A stretch of DNA of 64,000 nucleotides from Streptomyces sp. Edi2 (GTDB taxonomy: Bacteria > Actinomycetota > Actinomycetes > Streptomycetales > Streptomycetaceae): NCBI RefSeq assembly GCF_040253635.1, contig NZ_JBEJGX010000003.1, positions 6,845,501 through 6,909,500 of the forward strand. Reading direction: 5' to 3'. Positions 8,567 to 16,838 of the stretch are shown one piece after another; the stretch's first letter is position 1; the number at the start of each line of letters is the position of its first letter. A program made the translations under genes and the position numbers. The notes beneath the pieces are model-generated. The model was not told the origin of the DNA. It worked only from the letters and a program-made list of their open reading frames with translations, and did not search any database.

Positions 8567-8758
8567 TCAGCCGCACTCGGGGCAGCGCCCGACGTGGCCG
8601 CTGAGAGCCCGGGCCATCCGCGCCTTCGTCGATGCGGCGTGCTTCGCGCTGGACTTGGCCGCCGGCCGTCCGGCATGGCGTTTTGAGTGAGCGGTCAGGA
8701 ATCCGATCTCCCGCTCGTACTCGGCGCGAAGGGCAGCGAATTGGGGGCAGGTCTTCAT
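8567..8758 (-). CDS. Small Cys-containing protein
   Basis: A 63-residue basic protein. It starts at ATG 8758, overlapping the stop of the DUF2637-like gene (ATGA), and ends in GRCPECG, with another Cys near the start (TCPQFAAL). The pattern suggests a tiny zinc-binding protein. Coupling to the upstream gene supports translation. The function is unknown. Confidence 0.55.
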   Translation of the reverse strand: MKTCPQFAALRAEYEREIGFLTAHSKRHAGRPAAKSSAKHAASTKARMARALSGHVGRCPECG

Positions 8759-10383
8759 CGGATGGTGCTCCTTGTCGTCGTGCTCGTCTCGCTGCGCAGT
8801 TGCTGCAGGACGAGGCTCAGTCGGTCATTCCGGCCGCCTACGAGGCCCTCGCGCCGGAGGATTTCCCGCAGCTGGACCCGGGTTACGGTCTCGTTGCCGT
8901 CCCGGTTGAGCAGGGGCGGGACGTGGGGGCGAAGCTGCTGGACGAGTTGCTCCACCGTTTGCTCCGGCCCGCGCGGGGGACGCTGCGTCTGCGGACTGCG
9001 GGACCGGCTACCACGGGTTGTGGTCTTGGGGGTCGGCTTCCGCTTGTGTCCCTGGTCCCCGGTCCCGGTGTTGGTCTCCGGTCCTCGGTCCCCGGTGGGC
9101 GCGGTCCCCGGGTGGTCCCCGGTCCCGATTTGGTCCCCGGTCCCGGTGTTGGTCTCCGGTCCTCGGTCCCCGGTGGGCGCGGTCCCCGGGTGGTCCCCGG
9201 TCCCGATTTGGTCCCCGGTCCCGGTGTTGGTCTCCGGTCCTCGGTCCCCGGTGGGCGCGGTCCCCGGGTGGTCCCCGGTCCCGATTTGGTCCCCGGTCCC
9301 GGTGTTGGTCTCCGGTCCCCGGTCCCCGGTGGGCGCGGTCCCCGGGTGGTCCCCGGTCCCGATCTGGTCCCCGGTCCCCGTGTGGTCTCCGGTCCCCGGT
9401 CCCCGGTGGGCGCGGTCCCGGCGTGGTCCCCGGTCACTGATCGATACGGTGTCACTGGGCGGGCTGCCGGTGGGGACCGTGGTGGGCTGGTCCTTCGGTG
9501 AGGGGACCGTGACGGTGGGCCTTTGGTCGTGGAGCGGGGACCAGGGGGAGGGCAGCGGGACCGTGGCGAGCGTGAGTGCGTGCCGGCGGGCGGCGAGCTG
9601 GTCGAGCAGCTCAGCGCGCTGGCGGGGGTCGGTGCCGACTCCTGCCCGTCCGATTGCCTTCGACAGTCGCCGCGTGAGTCCTCGGCCTCGCCAGCCTTGC
9701 TGCTGCTTGGGGGTCCGTTCGGCGAGGCGGACCACGAGGGCGACGGCGCGTGCCGTGGCGCGGTCTGCGGTGATCTGCGCAGCGTCGCGATCTCGCGCGG
9801 CGATGCCAAGGCGGGACAGCAGCCTTTCGCGTGCCTCCCGCCCCAGGACGGCGAGCAGGCCGTTAGATGCGGCGCCTGGGCTGCGCAGGCGCAGTTCGAT
9901 CCCCATTGCCTGATGCCAGAGCATCGCCGCCATGATCGGGCCGACGAAGGCGCGGACCGTACCGCCGATGGGGCCGCTCTCGGCATAGGCAGGGATCACC
10001 TGCACGCCGGTGATGACCCAGACCAGCGACCCGGGCAGCCCAGGTGCCCTCTGGACCGCCAGATTCTGCCGGGCCATCAGTGCGGTCGCGAACAGTCCGA
10101 TTTCGGCTGCCGCGAACATGCCGATTCGCTCGCCGACGCCAGCCACGTCGAGGTAGTCGGCGGCGAACCGCCAGCTCGTGTCGGCAGAGTAAGCGGTGCA
10201 GCCGGCCGCAGCGAGAGCGGCGACCTTGACTGCCGGGCTGCCGAAACGATTCGGCGTACGCGCTTTCCGGCGGCGGGCCGCCCAGCCGGTCAGGGCCAGG
10301 GCGAGGGCGACGGCGGGAAGGCCGATGGCGAGGAGGAGGGAAGGGCCCGGGGCGACACCGAGGGTCAGGTGGGTCAGGGTCAT
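8755..10383 (-). CDS. DUF2637-like membrane protein with repeat tail
   Basis: A 542-residue protein. The first 150 residues hold about four hydrophobic segments (PSLLLAIGLPAVALALALTG, FAAAEIGLFATALMA, GSLVWVITGVQVIPA), as in the DUF2637/Spd-type membrane proteins of actinobacterial plasmids and integrated elements. A basic helical region follows, then a repetitive tail of four 26-residue units, each carrying GPETNTGTGDQIGTGDHPG, and a C-terminal helix-turn-helix-like segment (TVEQLVQQLRPHV, TRVQLREILRREG). Spread proteins help plasmid movement along mycelium. The start overlaps the WhiB-like stop (ATGA). Confidence 0.7.
   Translation of the reverse strand: MTLTHLTLGVAPGPSLLLAIGLPAVALALALTGWAARRRKARTPNRFGSPAVKVAALAAAGCTAYSADTSWRFAADYLDVAGVGERIGMFAAAEIGLFATALMARQNLAVQRAPGLPGSLVWVITGVQVIPAYAESGPIGGTVRAFVGPIMAAMLWHQAMGIELRLRSPGAASNGLLAVLGREARERLLSRLGIAARDRDAAQITADRATARAVALVVRLAERTPKQQQGWRGRGLTRRLSKAIGRAGVGTDPRQRAELLDQLAARRHALTLATVPLPSPWSPLHDQRPTVTVPSPKDQPTTVPTGSPPSDTVSISDRGPRRDRAHRGPGTGDHTGTGDQIGTGDHPGTAPTGDRGPETNTGTGDQIGTGDHPGTAPTGDRGPETNTGTGDQIGTGDHPGTAPTGDRGPETNTGTGDQIGTGDHPGTAPTGDRGPETNTGTGDQGHKRKPTPKTTTRGSRSRSPQTQRPPRGPEQTVEQLVQQLRPHVPPLLNRDGNETVTRVQLREILRREGLVGGRNDRLSLVLQQLRSETSTTTRSTIR
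9062..9400. repeat. 78-bp tandem repeats inside the DUF2637-like gene
   Basis: Four nearly identical 78-bp units follow one another: GGTGTTGGTCTCCGG recurs at 9067, 9145, 9223 and 9301. The unit length is a multiple of three, so the frame is kept. Differences between units are single bases (for example CCTCGG against CCCCGG). The near-identity points to recent expansion or gene conversion. Confidence 0.95.
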
Positions 10384-11021
10384 GCGGCCTTTCCGAGAGG
10401 GGCGCCCGTCGAGGGCGAGGTCACTGGGCCGGACACGGGCTGCTTCGTGTCGGGTTTGGTGGGTGTGGGCCGCCTGGCCGTCCGGGTGCTCGGCGTCCGC
10501 TTCTTCTTGCGGCGGGGCACGCCGAGGGTTCGGTCGCGGTCGAAGACCTTGAGGGCTGCTTGCCGCAGTAGGTCACGGGCGTGCTTGTGGCCGATTTGCA
10601 GGGCGGCGGCGAGCCGGTCGGTGTGCCAGCCCCGGACGTAGGCGTGGTTGATGACGACCTGGCGCTCGGACTCGGTCAGGTGCACGTCGCGTCCGTTGAA
10701 GAACGCGATCACACGGCTGTAGTCGAGGCGTTGAGGCAGTCCGTCATGCCAGGGGCGCCGCTCGGCTTCGGTCAGCCCGCCCCAGACGCCCTCCTTGAGG
10801 TCGTTCTCCAAGGCGTAGTTGAGGCAGTCGCGGCGAACCGGGCACCAGCCGCACAGCTCCTTCGCCTCGGCGATGGCTTCGTGGTCCCGGGGGAGCGGGA
10901 AGAACACGGCGTCGGCGTCCTCGACGTCCATGCCGTGGCACGCTCCGCGGGTGTGCCAGCTGGTGTCGCTGATGCTGCGCAGGCCGGTGGCCGGCGCGTC
11001 GTGGGTGGTGATGTGGCGCAA
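10380..11021 (-). CDS. WhiB-like iron-sulfur regulator
   Basis: A 213-residue protein from TTG 11021 with GGAG 7 bases upstream; a longer frame is Pro/Arg junk. The WhiB core is complete: Cys in RGACHGMD, then LCGWCPVRRDCLNYALEND (CxxC plus C), then GVWGGLTEAER. WhiB proteins hold a 4Fe-4S cluster and control transcription through sigma factors. The long C-terminal part (SERQVVINHAYVRGWHTDRL, AAALQIGHKHARDLLRQA) looks like an added helix-turn-helix, and the end is basic. This size and fused HTH are typical of WhiB-like genes on mobile elements. It sits between the zinc-finger and DUF2637-like genes. Confidence 0.85.
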   Translation of the reverse strand: MRHITTHDAPATGLRSISDTSWHTRGACHGMDVEDADAVFFPLPRDHEAIAEAKELCGWCPVRRDCLNYALENDLKEGVWGGLTEAERRPWHDGLPQRLDYSRVIAFFNGRDVHLTESERQVVINHAYVRGWHTDRLAAALQIGHKHARDLLRQAALKVFDRDRTLGVPRRKKKRTPSTRTARRPTPTKPDTKQPVSGPVTSPSTGAPLGKAA

Positions 11022-11175
11022 GGGGGGGCTCCGATGTGCTGCCGCGTCGGCCGGTCGGGGGCCGGTGGCGGATGGACGCGGTGTCGGGGGCCGGCTGCGG
11101 CGCAGGGCGGGCGCCGCAGCCGGGGGATTGTGGTGTCGCGTCGGGGCACCGGATGGGGTGCACCGACGCGGTCGG

Positions 11176-11883
11176 TCACGCCAGGGCGGGCTGGCCCTGC
11201 TCGGTCTCTTGGGCCTGCCGGGCGGCGGCGAGGTCGAGGCGACCAGGGTGCGGGGTGACACGTGGTGCGGTTCCGCGTGCGCCGCCGTCGGGGGCGACCC
11301 GGCGGCGGCGGCATGGCTCGCCGATCTGGGCCCGGCACCATTCGCACATGACGCCGAGGGCATCGGGCCGGCCCTGGGCGACGGCTGCCTCGCGCGCCGC
11401 ACGAGCGGGCCGGTAGGGCGCGAGTGCGACTCGGACCTCTGGCGGTATGCAGGAGCCGTTCTTCCGCAGCCGCGCCTTCAGTTCGGGGGCGAGCTGGCTG
11501 CTGGTGATTGCCCGGTACTGCGCGGGCTGAGCGCTGCCGGCCGCCACCGCGCGCCGGGTGCCGACCAGCTCGGCAGTCCAGGCCGCCTGGTCGTCAGGAT
11601 CAGCCCCCGGCGTTGGGTCGGTGTGCCGGGCCAGCCGGTCGCGCCGGTAGCTCTCCCACGGGCGGGCGATGTCCGCAGGCAGGACCTGGTAGGGCGAGAC
11701 CCTGATGTGCTGCCGGGCGGCGGCGCGGGCATCCCAGCCGTGCGGCGTGGTCATCGGCACGTCGCCGAGCAGCTCGTGCCACGTGGCGAGCTGGTCGCGG
11801 GCCTCGCCCTTGTCGGTGCGGATGGTGCGGGGGTCGAGTCGGCCGATGTAGGCCAACAGGGCGGCGAGTTCGCGGCGGTCCAT
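11176..11883 (-). CDS. Zinc-finger hypothetical protein of the mobile element
   Basis: A 235-residue protein from ATG 11883, two bases after the upstream stop. The C-terminus holds CEWCRAQIGEPCRRRR and a PHPGRL tail, the pattern of the small phage/plasmid DNA-binding zinc finger (CxxC, G.PC, PH..R). The rest is helical: ELAALLAYIGRLDPRTI, QLATWHELLGDVPM, YQVLPADIARPWESYRRDR. Proteins of this shape appear in Streptomyces integrative elements beside replication genes. Function is unproven; DNA binding is likely. Confidence 0.65.
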   Translation of the reverse strand: MDRRELAALLAYIGRLDPRTIRTDKGEARDQLATWHELLGDVPMTTPHGWDARAAARQHIRVSPYQVLPADIARPWESYRRDRLARHTDPTPGADPDDQAAWTAELVGTRRAVAAGSAQPAQYRAITSSQLAPELKARLRKNGSCIPPEVRVALAPYRPARAAREAAVAQGRPDALGVMCEWCRAQIGEPCRRRRVAPDGGARGTAPRVTPHPGRLDLAAARQAQETEQGQPALA

Positions 11884-11885
11884 GG

Positions 11886-12764
11886 CTACTCCGATCCGGT
11901 CGGCTCGTCGAGGGCGGCGAGCAGAGCTGCGGTGTGGGCTTCGGCGCGGGTCATCCCGCTCGGCTGGGCGGGGCCGCTGCCGGGCACGGCGTAGAGGTTC
12001 GGGCGGCCTGGGGCGTGCTCTCGGGCGATCCAGGAGCGCCAGTCGGCAGCCCAGGCTCCCGCCGACCGGGGCTTGAAGTCGGCGCGGTAGGCACGCCACT
12101 TCGCGTCGGCGGCGGCGAGGCCCTCTTGGCCGAGGCGATCGAAGTGTCCTTGCTGGCGGGCCCAGGTGTGGGTGTCTGGGTCGACCTGCCATTCGCTGGC
12201 CGGGGTGACGCCGGTACCACTGCTGTACCTACGGTTCACCTTCGGTTCACTACGGTTCTGGGGACCGGTTTCCGGTACACCGCTGTGCCGGTTTCCGGCA
12301 CGTCGCTGTGCCGGATTCCGTCGCGAGGTACCGGATTCCGGACCGGCCGGATTCCGGACCGTGCCGGAGGATTCCGGTACCTCGCGGGGGCGGATTCCAT
12401 ACCGCCGCAGAGCCGATATCCGAAGCGCTATCCCCGCCTCGGGCTCGTCCGGCGACGCGTTGTCGTCGTCCTGATCCCTCGCGTCCTTCGCGGCCTTCGC
12501 GGCGACGGGAAGGCGGTAGACCGTGCTGCGCTGAGGGCCGGTGAGGTCGTCGAGCTGCTCCAGCTCACCGCTGGCGAGCAGCCGGTCGAGGGAGTCGCGC
12601 ACGGCGGACCGCGAGGCGTTCGTGCGCTCTTCCAGGCTGGTCAGGGAGGCCCAGGCGATGCACTGTTCATCGACCACTCGATCGGCGATCGACAGCAGGA
12701 CCAGGCGCGCGTTTCCCCGGCTTGAGGAGTTCTCCCACACCCACTCGCGGGCTTCGCTGCTCAT
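11886..12764 (-). CDS. Helix-turn-helix protein, possible replication or control protein of the element
   Basis: A 292-residue protein. Residues 1-85 form a winged-helix-like domain (ARLVLLSIADRVVDE, WASLTSLEERTNASRSAVRD, RLLASGELEQL), as in the HTH_36 family used by phage and plasmid replication proteins. A long charged linker rich in GNRHSGVPE-like and RNPAGPESG-like pieces follows (see the repeat at 12240-12395), then a C-terminal segment (WARQQGHFDRLGQEGLAAAD, WRSWIAREHA) resembling replisome organizers. It is first in the leftward operon. Whether it replicates or regulates is open. Confidence 0.65.
   Translation of the reverse strand: MSSEAREWVWENSSSRGNARLVLLSIADRVVDEQCIAWASLTSLEERTNASRSAVRDSLDRLLASGELEQLDDLTGPQRSTVYRLPVAAKAAKDARDQDDDNASPDEPEAGIALRISALRRYGIRPREVPESSGTVRNPAGPESGTSRRNPAQRRAGNRHSGVPETGPQNRSEPKVNRRYSSGTGVTPASEWQVDPDTHTWARQQGHFDRLGQEGLAAADAKWRAYRADFKPRSAGAWAADWRSWIAREHAPGRPNLYAVPGSGPAQPSGMTRAEAHTAALLAALDEPTGSE
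12240..12395. repeat. Degenerate TTCCGG-rich repeat inside a coding region
   Basis: Across about 150 bases the element TTCCGG or ATTCCGG recurs about seven times in both simple and near-palindromic settings (for example GTACCGGATTCCGGACCGG). It lies in the linker of the helix-turn-helix gene. In replication proteins such internal arrays can be iteron-like binding sites, but it could also be simple coding expansion. Confidence 0.6.
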
Positions 12765-12924
12765 CGGCCGCTCCCGCTAATGCGGGACCGGCGGCTCGGC
12801 GAGGCCGCGGGGGTGGGCTCCGGCGCGCGAAGTGGCGCCGAGGCGAGGGTGGCTGCCGCGCAGGCCAGGCATTTGGGCCTTTTGCGCAGGGCGGGAGGCA
12901 TGCAACAATCCCCTTGCAGTGTTT

Positions 12925-12961
12925 CCACGCTGAAGCGCCCGGTGGAATGGGATCAGCGTGG
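12925..12961. promoter_or_regulatory. Inverted repeat, candidate operator
   Basis: Exact 9-bp arms CCACGCTGA (12925-12933) and TCAGCGTGG (12953-12961) are separated by 19 bases, about 160-200 bases upstream of the first gene of the mobilization operon. It could be an operator or an origin element. Confidence 0.4.
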
Positions 12962-13173
12962 TGATGGTGGGCATTTGCCGCCCTTGCCGGGGCGGGCTAT
13001 GCCGTTAAGCGTTCGGCGTCCGGGAGTTACCGCTCTCGGGCGCCGCCGCTGTTTGCGGACCTGCAACGTCGTCGGTCCTGCCGTGCTCCTCGCGTTCGTG
13101 CTGTCGGGCGGTGTGCCCCGGGGTGACGAACATAGGCATGGGGCTGCGTCAAGATCCAGAGTTGGTTCTTAAT

Positions 13174-13192
13174 CTCTGTACTAGTTGCAGAG
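13174..13192. promoter_or_regulatory. Candidate XRE operator 1
   Basis: CTCTGTACTAGTTGCAGAG has 5-bp arms (CTCTG/CAGAG) around TGTACTAGT. The same nonamer recurs at 13389, just before the XRE gene. Two copies near a lambda-repressor-like gene suggest autoregulation. Confidence 0.45.
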
Positions 13193-13387
13193 CGTGAGGA
13201 GGGGTAGCGGAATGCACGCGCTCTTCTTCCGTTCGTGCTCGATGGGCTCGGTCCGACCGACGGGTGGTTCGGCCGGCGGGCCGAGGGGAAGGGTGTCAAG
13301 AAGAGGTCGAGGCAGCCCCTCACCTGCCGTGATGCACAGAACCTACGCTAGGTCGGTCCGTGCATCAACCTCGAAGGTAAGCTGCTC

Positions 13388-13406
13388 CTGTACTAGTCAC
13401 CACAGG
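13388..13406. promoter_or_regulatory. Candidate XRE operator 2
   Basis: CCTGTACTAGTCACCACAGG contains TGTACTAGT (13389-13397) inside CCTGT/ACAGG arms. It ends only some 15 bases before the GTG start at 13422, so protein bound here could block transcription or ribosome entry. Confidence 0.45.
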
Positions 13407-13421
13407 TCAGGAGCGTGCGCC

Positions 13422-14279
13422 GTGCCGGGTCGCCAATTCGATGGCCAGCGAGTGCTGGCCGCGCGGCGAGCCGCAGGACTCCAGCGACAGGAGTTGGCGC
13501 GCCGGCTCGGGGCGAGTAAGACGACAATTGGCGACTGGGAGCGGTGTGATGCCACCCCTTCCCCCGAGCGTTTTCTGGCGCTCGCCGACGCTTTGGGTCA
13601 GGACCCCGAGGTCCTTTTCCCCCGGCTCGGGCCACCGGATCTGCGGGATCTACGCTGCGATGCCGGGTACACCCAGCTAGAGGCGGCCCGGGCCCTCGGC
13701 ATCAGCCGTCTTCCCCTCAGTAATGCCGAAGCGGGGACTCGCCGACTCAACACCGATTACATCGAGCCGGTGGCTGACCTTTATGGGGTGGAGTGCGACG
13801 TTCTGGAGGCGGCGCAAGAGCGATCTTTCACCACGTCCGCCGCTCCTAAAACGGAAGAACAGCGGCCTCAGTCCCTCGGGGAGAAGATCACTGCCTTCCT
13901 TCAGCGAAAGCCCCTCTCAGACGCGGAAATCGCGGAGGCTGTCAATGCCGCAGCAGGCTTCCCCGCTGTTGACGCGGCTGGTATCGAGGCGCTGCGCACC
14001 GATAGCCGCGATGCCACTGAAATTCAGGCCAGCCTGCCCCTCGACAGCCTCTTCGCGGGGTTGGGGGCGGCCTTCGGCGTCCAGCCGTGGCACTTCGCAC
14101 CGGGGGAAGAACTTGAGCGGCAGATTCTCGACCGGCTGGGATTCCTGAGCCTCATGCGTAGCGAAGGCGTAAGCGTGGCTGCCCGCGGAGCCGGCGAAGG
14201 GGTCTCGGCCGCCATGCTGGCAACGCTGTCCGAGGTCCTTGTACGCCATGAAAATGCACCGCGCCGCGAAGAGAGCTAG
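13422..14279 (+). CDS. XRE-family transcriptional regulator
   Basis: A 285-residue protein from GTG 13422, with GGAG 8 bases upstream. Two helix-turn-helix units appear in tandem: FDGQRVLAARRAAGLQRQEL with GASKTTIGDWERCDATPSPE, then LRCDAGYTQLEAARALGISR with LSNAEAGTRR. The remainder (SLGEKITAFLQRKPLSDAEI, EIQASLPLDSLFAGLGAAFG) resembles the C-terminal part of Streptomyces XRE regulators that travel with an ImmA/IrrE peptidase and a MAB_1171c-like membrane protein. Both partners lie at 17.1-18.9 kb, now separated from it by the IS element. The two TGTACTAGT sites are probable targets. Confidence 0.8.
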   Translation: MPGRQFDGQRVLAARRAAGLQRQELARRLGASKTTIGDWERCDATPSPERFLALADALGQDPEVLFPRLGPPDLRDLRCDAGYTQLEAARALGISRLPLSNAEAGTRRLNTDYIEPVADLYGVECDVLEAAQERSFTTSAAPKTEEQRPQSLGEKITAFLQRKPLSDAEIAEAVNAAAGFPAVDAAGIEALRTDSRDATEIQASLPLDSLFAGLGAAFGVQPWHFAPGEELERQILDRLGFLSLMRSEGVSVAARGAGEGVSAAMLATLSEVLVRHENAPRREES

Positions 14280-14296
14280 CGTTCCCTTCGCGGCGG

Positions 14297-14345
14297 TGTG
14301 AACGATCACGTAATTCCCCGGGCCCGGCGTCACGTAATTCCCCAG
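14297..14345. repeat. Left end of the IS21 element with two inner binding motifs
   Basis: The terminal inverted repeat begins TGTGAACG. Two copies of TCACGTAATTCCCC (near 14306 and 14329) follow, as expected for transposase binding sites. Confidence 0.85.
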
Positions 14346-14364
14346 GTCCTGACCTCGTCCATGT

Positions 14365-15141
14365 CTACTTGATCGAGGGCTTGGTTGTCTTCTCGGAGCC
14401 TCCTCTGGGCCGCTTGTTGGGCCGGTAGCTGGGGCCGTTCATGATGACCTGGTGGCTGGTGTTGATCAGCCGGTCCAGGAGCGACTCGGCGACCACGGGG
14501 TTGGGGAAGAGTGGATACCAGTCGCTCGGCGCCCTGTTGCTCGTCAGGATCAGCGACCGGCCCTGCCGCTCGGTGACCAGCTCGTAGAGGTCGTCGGCCT
14601 GGGCCGCGGTGAGCTGACGCATCGCGAAGTCGTCGAGGATGAGCACGTCGGGACGTACCAACTCACGGATCCGCTTGTCCCAGGTGCGGTCCGCGTGCCC
14701 GCCGGCCAGGTCGGCCAGGACACGGCTGGTCTTGGCAAAGCGGACGTTCGCGCCCTGACGGATGGCCAGATGCCCGAGTGCTTGGGCGACGTGTGTCTTC
14801 CCGACGCCGACCGGACCGAACAAAATTACGGACTCTCCGGTGTGCAGCCAGCGCAGGGCCGCGAGGTCACGGATCTGGGCCGCGGGCAGCTTCGGAGAAG
14901 CTGCGAAGTCGAACTCCTCCAGGGTGACCTGCTGCTCGAACTTCGCCCGGTGCATGCGTCGTTGGAAGGCAACGGTCTCGCGGCGGGTGATCTCATCCTG
15001 GCAGAGCGTCTGGAGGAATTCCAGGTGCCCGAGCTCGCCGCCGTGGGCCTGTGCGAGGCGGGCGTCCAGGGTTTCCAGCATGCCGGAGAGCTTCAGCGCG
15101 CGAAGCGCGTCGCGCAGGGCGGTGTCCATGATGGTCATCAC
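14365..15141 (-). CDS. istB: IS21 helper ATPase IstB
   Basis: A 258-residue AAA+ ATPase. It shows the IstB N-terminus (LDARLAQAHGGELGHLEFLQ), Walker A GPVGVGKTHVAQALG, Walker B VLILDDFAMRQL, sensor region LILTSNRAPSDWYPLF and box DRLINTSHQV. IstB loads on DNA and stimulates IstA-driven insertion. The ATG overlaps the istA stop (ATGA), so the proteins are made together. The length is normal for the family and no defect is visible. Confidence 0.95.
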   Translation of the reverse strand: MMTIMDTALRDALRALKLSGMLETLDARLAQAHGGELGHLEFLQTLCQDEITRRETVAFQRRMHRAKFEQQVTLEEFDFAASPKLPAAQIRDLAALRWLHTGESVILFGPVGVGKTHVAQALGHLAIRQGANVRFAKTSRVLADLAGGHADRTWDKRIRELVRPDVLILDDFAMRQLTAAQADDLYELVTERQGRSLILTSNRAPSDWYPLFPNPVVAESLLDRLINTSHQVIMNGPSYRPNKRPRGGSEKTTKPSIK

Positions 15142-16748
15142 GCCACTCCTTCGTCGTGACGGTGGTCATCACGGTCGTCGTTCGTCATGTCGGGGGTCGC
15201 GGCGGTCGCGAAGAGCCGCCTGGGTCCGTGCAGGAACGCGGAGGCGCCGCCGTCGCCGGAGGTTTCGGGGGCGGGTTCGGTCTCGGTGCCGGCGACGAGG
15301 ATGCCCTTGACGGTGCGATAAGACGGGTCCCCGACCGTGGTCGCCTTCGCGCAGGCGGCCTCCAGCCTGCTGTCGCCGTACTTCTTGCGCAGACCGAGCA
15401 CGCCCTGGGCGGCGCGGAGCCGATAGAGCGCGTTCACCTCCAGCAGCCCGTCGATGACCTCTCGGCAGGCGGTCCCGACCTGCGCGGACTGGGTGCGGCA
15501 CCACTGCGGGGTCCGCATATGGAAAGCGATCTTCTCCGGCGGATAGTCGCTGTTGTGAGTGCGTTTCCCCTGCTCAAGTGCCGCATGGGTCTTCACGAGA
15601 TCGCCGTCGTGGAAGACCTGGACGAAGGCTTGGGTGGAGCGGACGTCGACCCGCTTGCCGATCAGTTTCCACGGCACCGAGTAAAGGGTGCGGCCCACCT
15701 TGATGTGGATGTCCGGGCCGACGGTCGCCGTGGACCAGCGGGCCAGCACGAACGGCGTCTTCGGCAACGGCAGCAGCGTGGCGGCCTCGACGGCCTCGTA
15801 CACCGACAACGGAGACGCCCCGCCGAGTGGCCGGCACTGCCGCAGCCCCGCGACCTCGCGCGACCAGCGGATGGCGTCACTCTGCATGTGCTCGAGGGAG
15901 ACGAACTCCCGACCCCGCCACCACGAATCACGTATATAGGGCATAGGGCGCTCGACGCGTGGCTTGTCTTTTGGCCTCAGAGCGCGAGCTGGATCCACCA
16001 ACGTGCCGTAATGCGAGGCGAGTTCAGCATACGCCTTGTTGATTTTCGGGTCGTAGAGGTCGGGCTTGTCGACCCCGGTTTTCAGGTTGTCGGGCACCAG
16101 GCGCTGGGCGATGCCGCCGAAGAACTTGAAGGCTTCGACGTGCGACTCGGTCCAGGAATGCTGGTCCAGATGGATCACCGGGCGGACGAACATGTGCCGC
16201 GAGCAGGCCAGGATCATCACGAACGCCCAGATCCGATGCCGCTTCCCCGAGCGCGGATTGATCCACTGACCGAGGAAGCCGTAGTCGATCTGGGCCTCCA
16301 GGCCCGGCTCGACCTCGTCGCGCAGGACGGTGACCTGCGACCGCCTCGTGTCCTCCGGCAGCGTCGCCGATATCCACCGCCGCAGCGAGGACACCGACAC
16401 GCTCAAGTCGTGCTCGTCACGCAGACGTTGGTGGATCGTGGAGACGGTCACCGTCCCCAGCAGGCCCTTGATGTAATCGCGGTGCTTATCGATCTCGGGC
16501 CAGGTCACCTGCCGCAGCCGCTTGTCGGCGAGCTCGGGGAACCAGCCCTTGATCAGCTCGGCCCAGTCCCGCCCGGTCATCGCCGCCCCGCCCGGGGCCA
16601 TCCCGGCGGCCTCCGCCGGCGCCAGATACTTCCTGATCGTCTTGCGGTCCAGCCCGAGCGACGCGGCCAGCTCGCTCTTCGAGCGGCCCGCGTACCAGTG
16701 GACGTAGATCTCAGTCACATCGACCACGTTGAACGTTCTCCTTGCCAT
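15138..16748 (-). CDS. istA: IS21 transposase IstA
   Basis: A 536-residue DDE transposase; ATG 16748 chosen. The N-terminal HTH has YAGRSKSELAASLGLDRKTI and a second domain DKHRDYIKGLLGTVTVSTIH. The rve core carries EAQIDYGFLGQWINPRSG (first Asp), IWAFVMILACSRHMFVRPV and RLVPDNLKTGV (second Asp), with the Glu further on in PKDKPRVERPMPYIRDSWW. The C-terminal Mu-type beta-barrel follows. IstA cuts and joins the ends and acts with IstB. The motifs are intact. Confidence 0.94.
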   Translation of the reverse strand: MARRTFNVVDVTEIYVHWYAGRSKSELAASLGLDRKTIRKYLAPAEAAGMAPGGAAMTGRDWAELIKGWFPELADKRLRQVTWPEIDKHRDYIKGLLGTVTVSTIHQRLRDEHDLSVSVSSLRRWISATLPEDTRRSQVTVLRDEVEPGLEAQIDYGFLGQWINPRSGKRHRIWAFVMILACSRHMFVRPVIHLDQHSWTESHVEAFKFFGGIAQRLVPDNLKTGVDKPDLYDPKINKAYAELASHYGTLVDPARALRPKDKPRVERPMPYIRDSWWRGREFVSLEHMQSDAIRWSREVAGLRQCRPLGGASPLSVYEAVEAATLLPLPKTPFVLARWSTATVGPDIHIKVGRTLYSVPWKLIGKRVDVRSTQAFVQVFHDGDLVKTHAALEQGKRTHNSDYPPEKIAFHMRTPQWCRTQSAQVGTACREVIDGLLEVNALYRLRAAQGVLGLRKKYGDSRLEAACAKATTVGDPSYRTVKGILVAGTETEPAPETSGDGGASAFLHGPRRLFATAATPDMTNDDRDDHRHDEGVA

Positions 16749-16838
16749 CGTGCGCTTCCTTCGACCTCGAACCACTGATCGAGGAAGCGTGCGCCTTCGC
16801 GATGGCCAGGACCTACTACCCGCCGCCACCGTCGTCCC

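Larger units (their letters stand above)
12765..13421. other. 657-base divergent intergenic region
   Basis: Between the leftward mobilization operon and the rightward XRE gene I see no convincing gene; frames on both strands have poor codon bias. It contains the inverted repeat at 12925-12961 and two TGTACTAGT sites (13177 and 13389). An ATG at 13212 has a good site (GAGGAGGGG) and reads in frame with the XRE gene, but its first 70 residues are low quality. Confidence 0.6.

Noticed and set aside
9062..9400. Regular repeats that might be read as a CRISPR array
   Set aside because: Units follow one another without spacers, keep the reading frame and lie in a gene; no cas genes are nearby.
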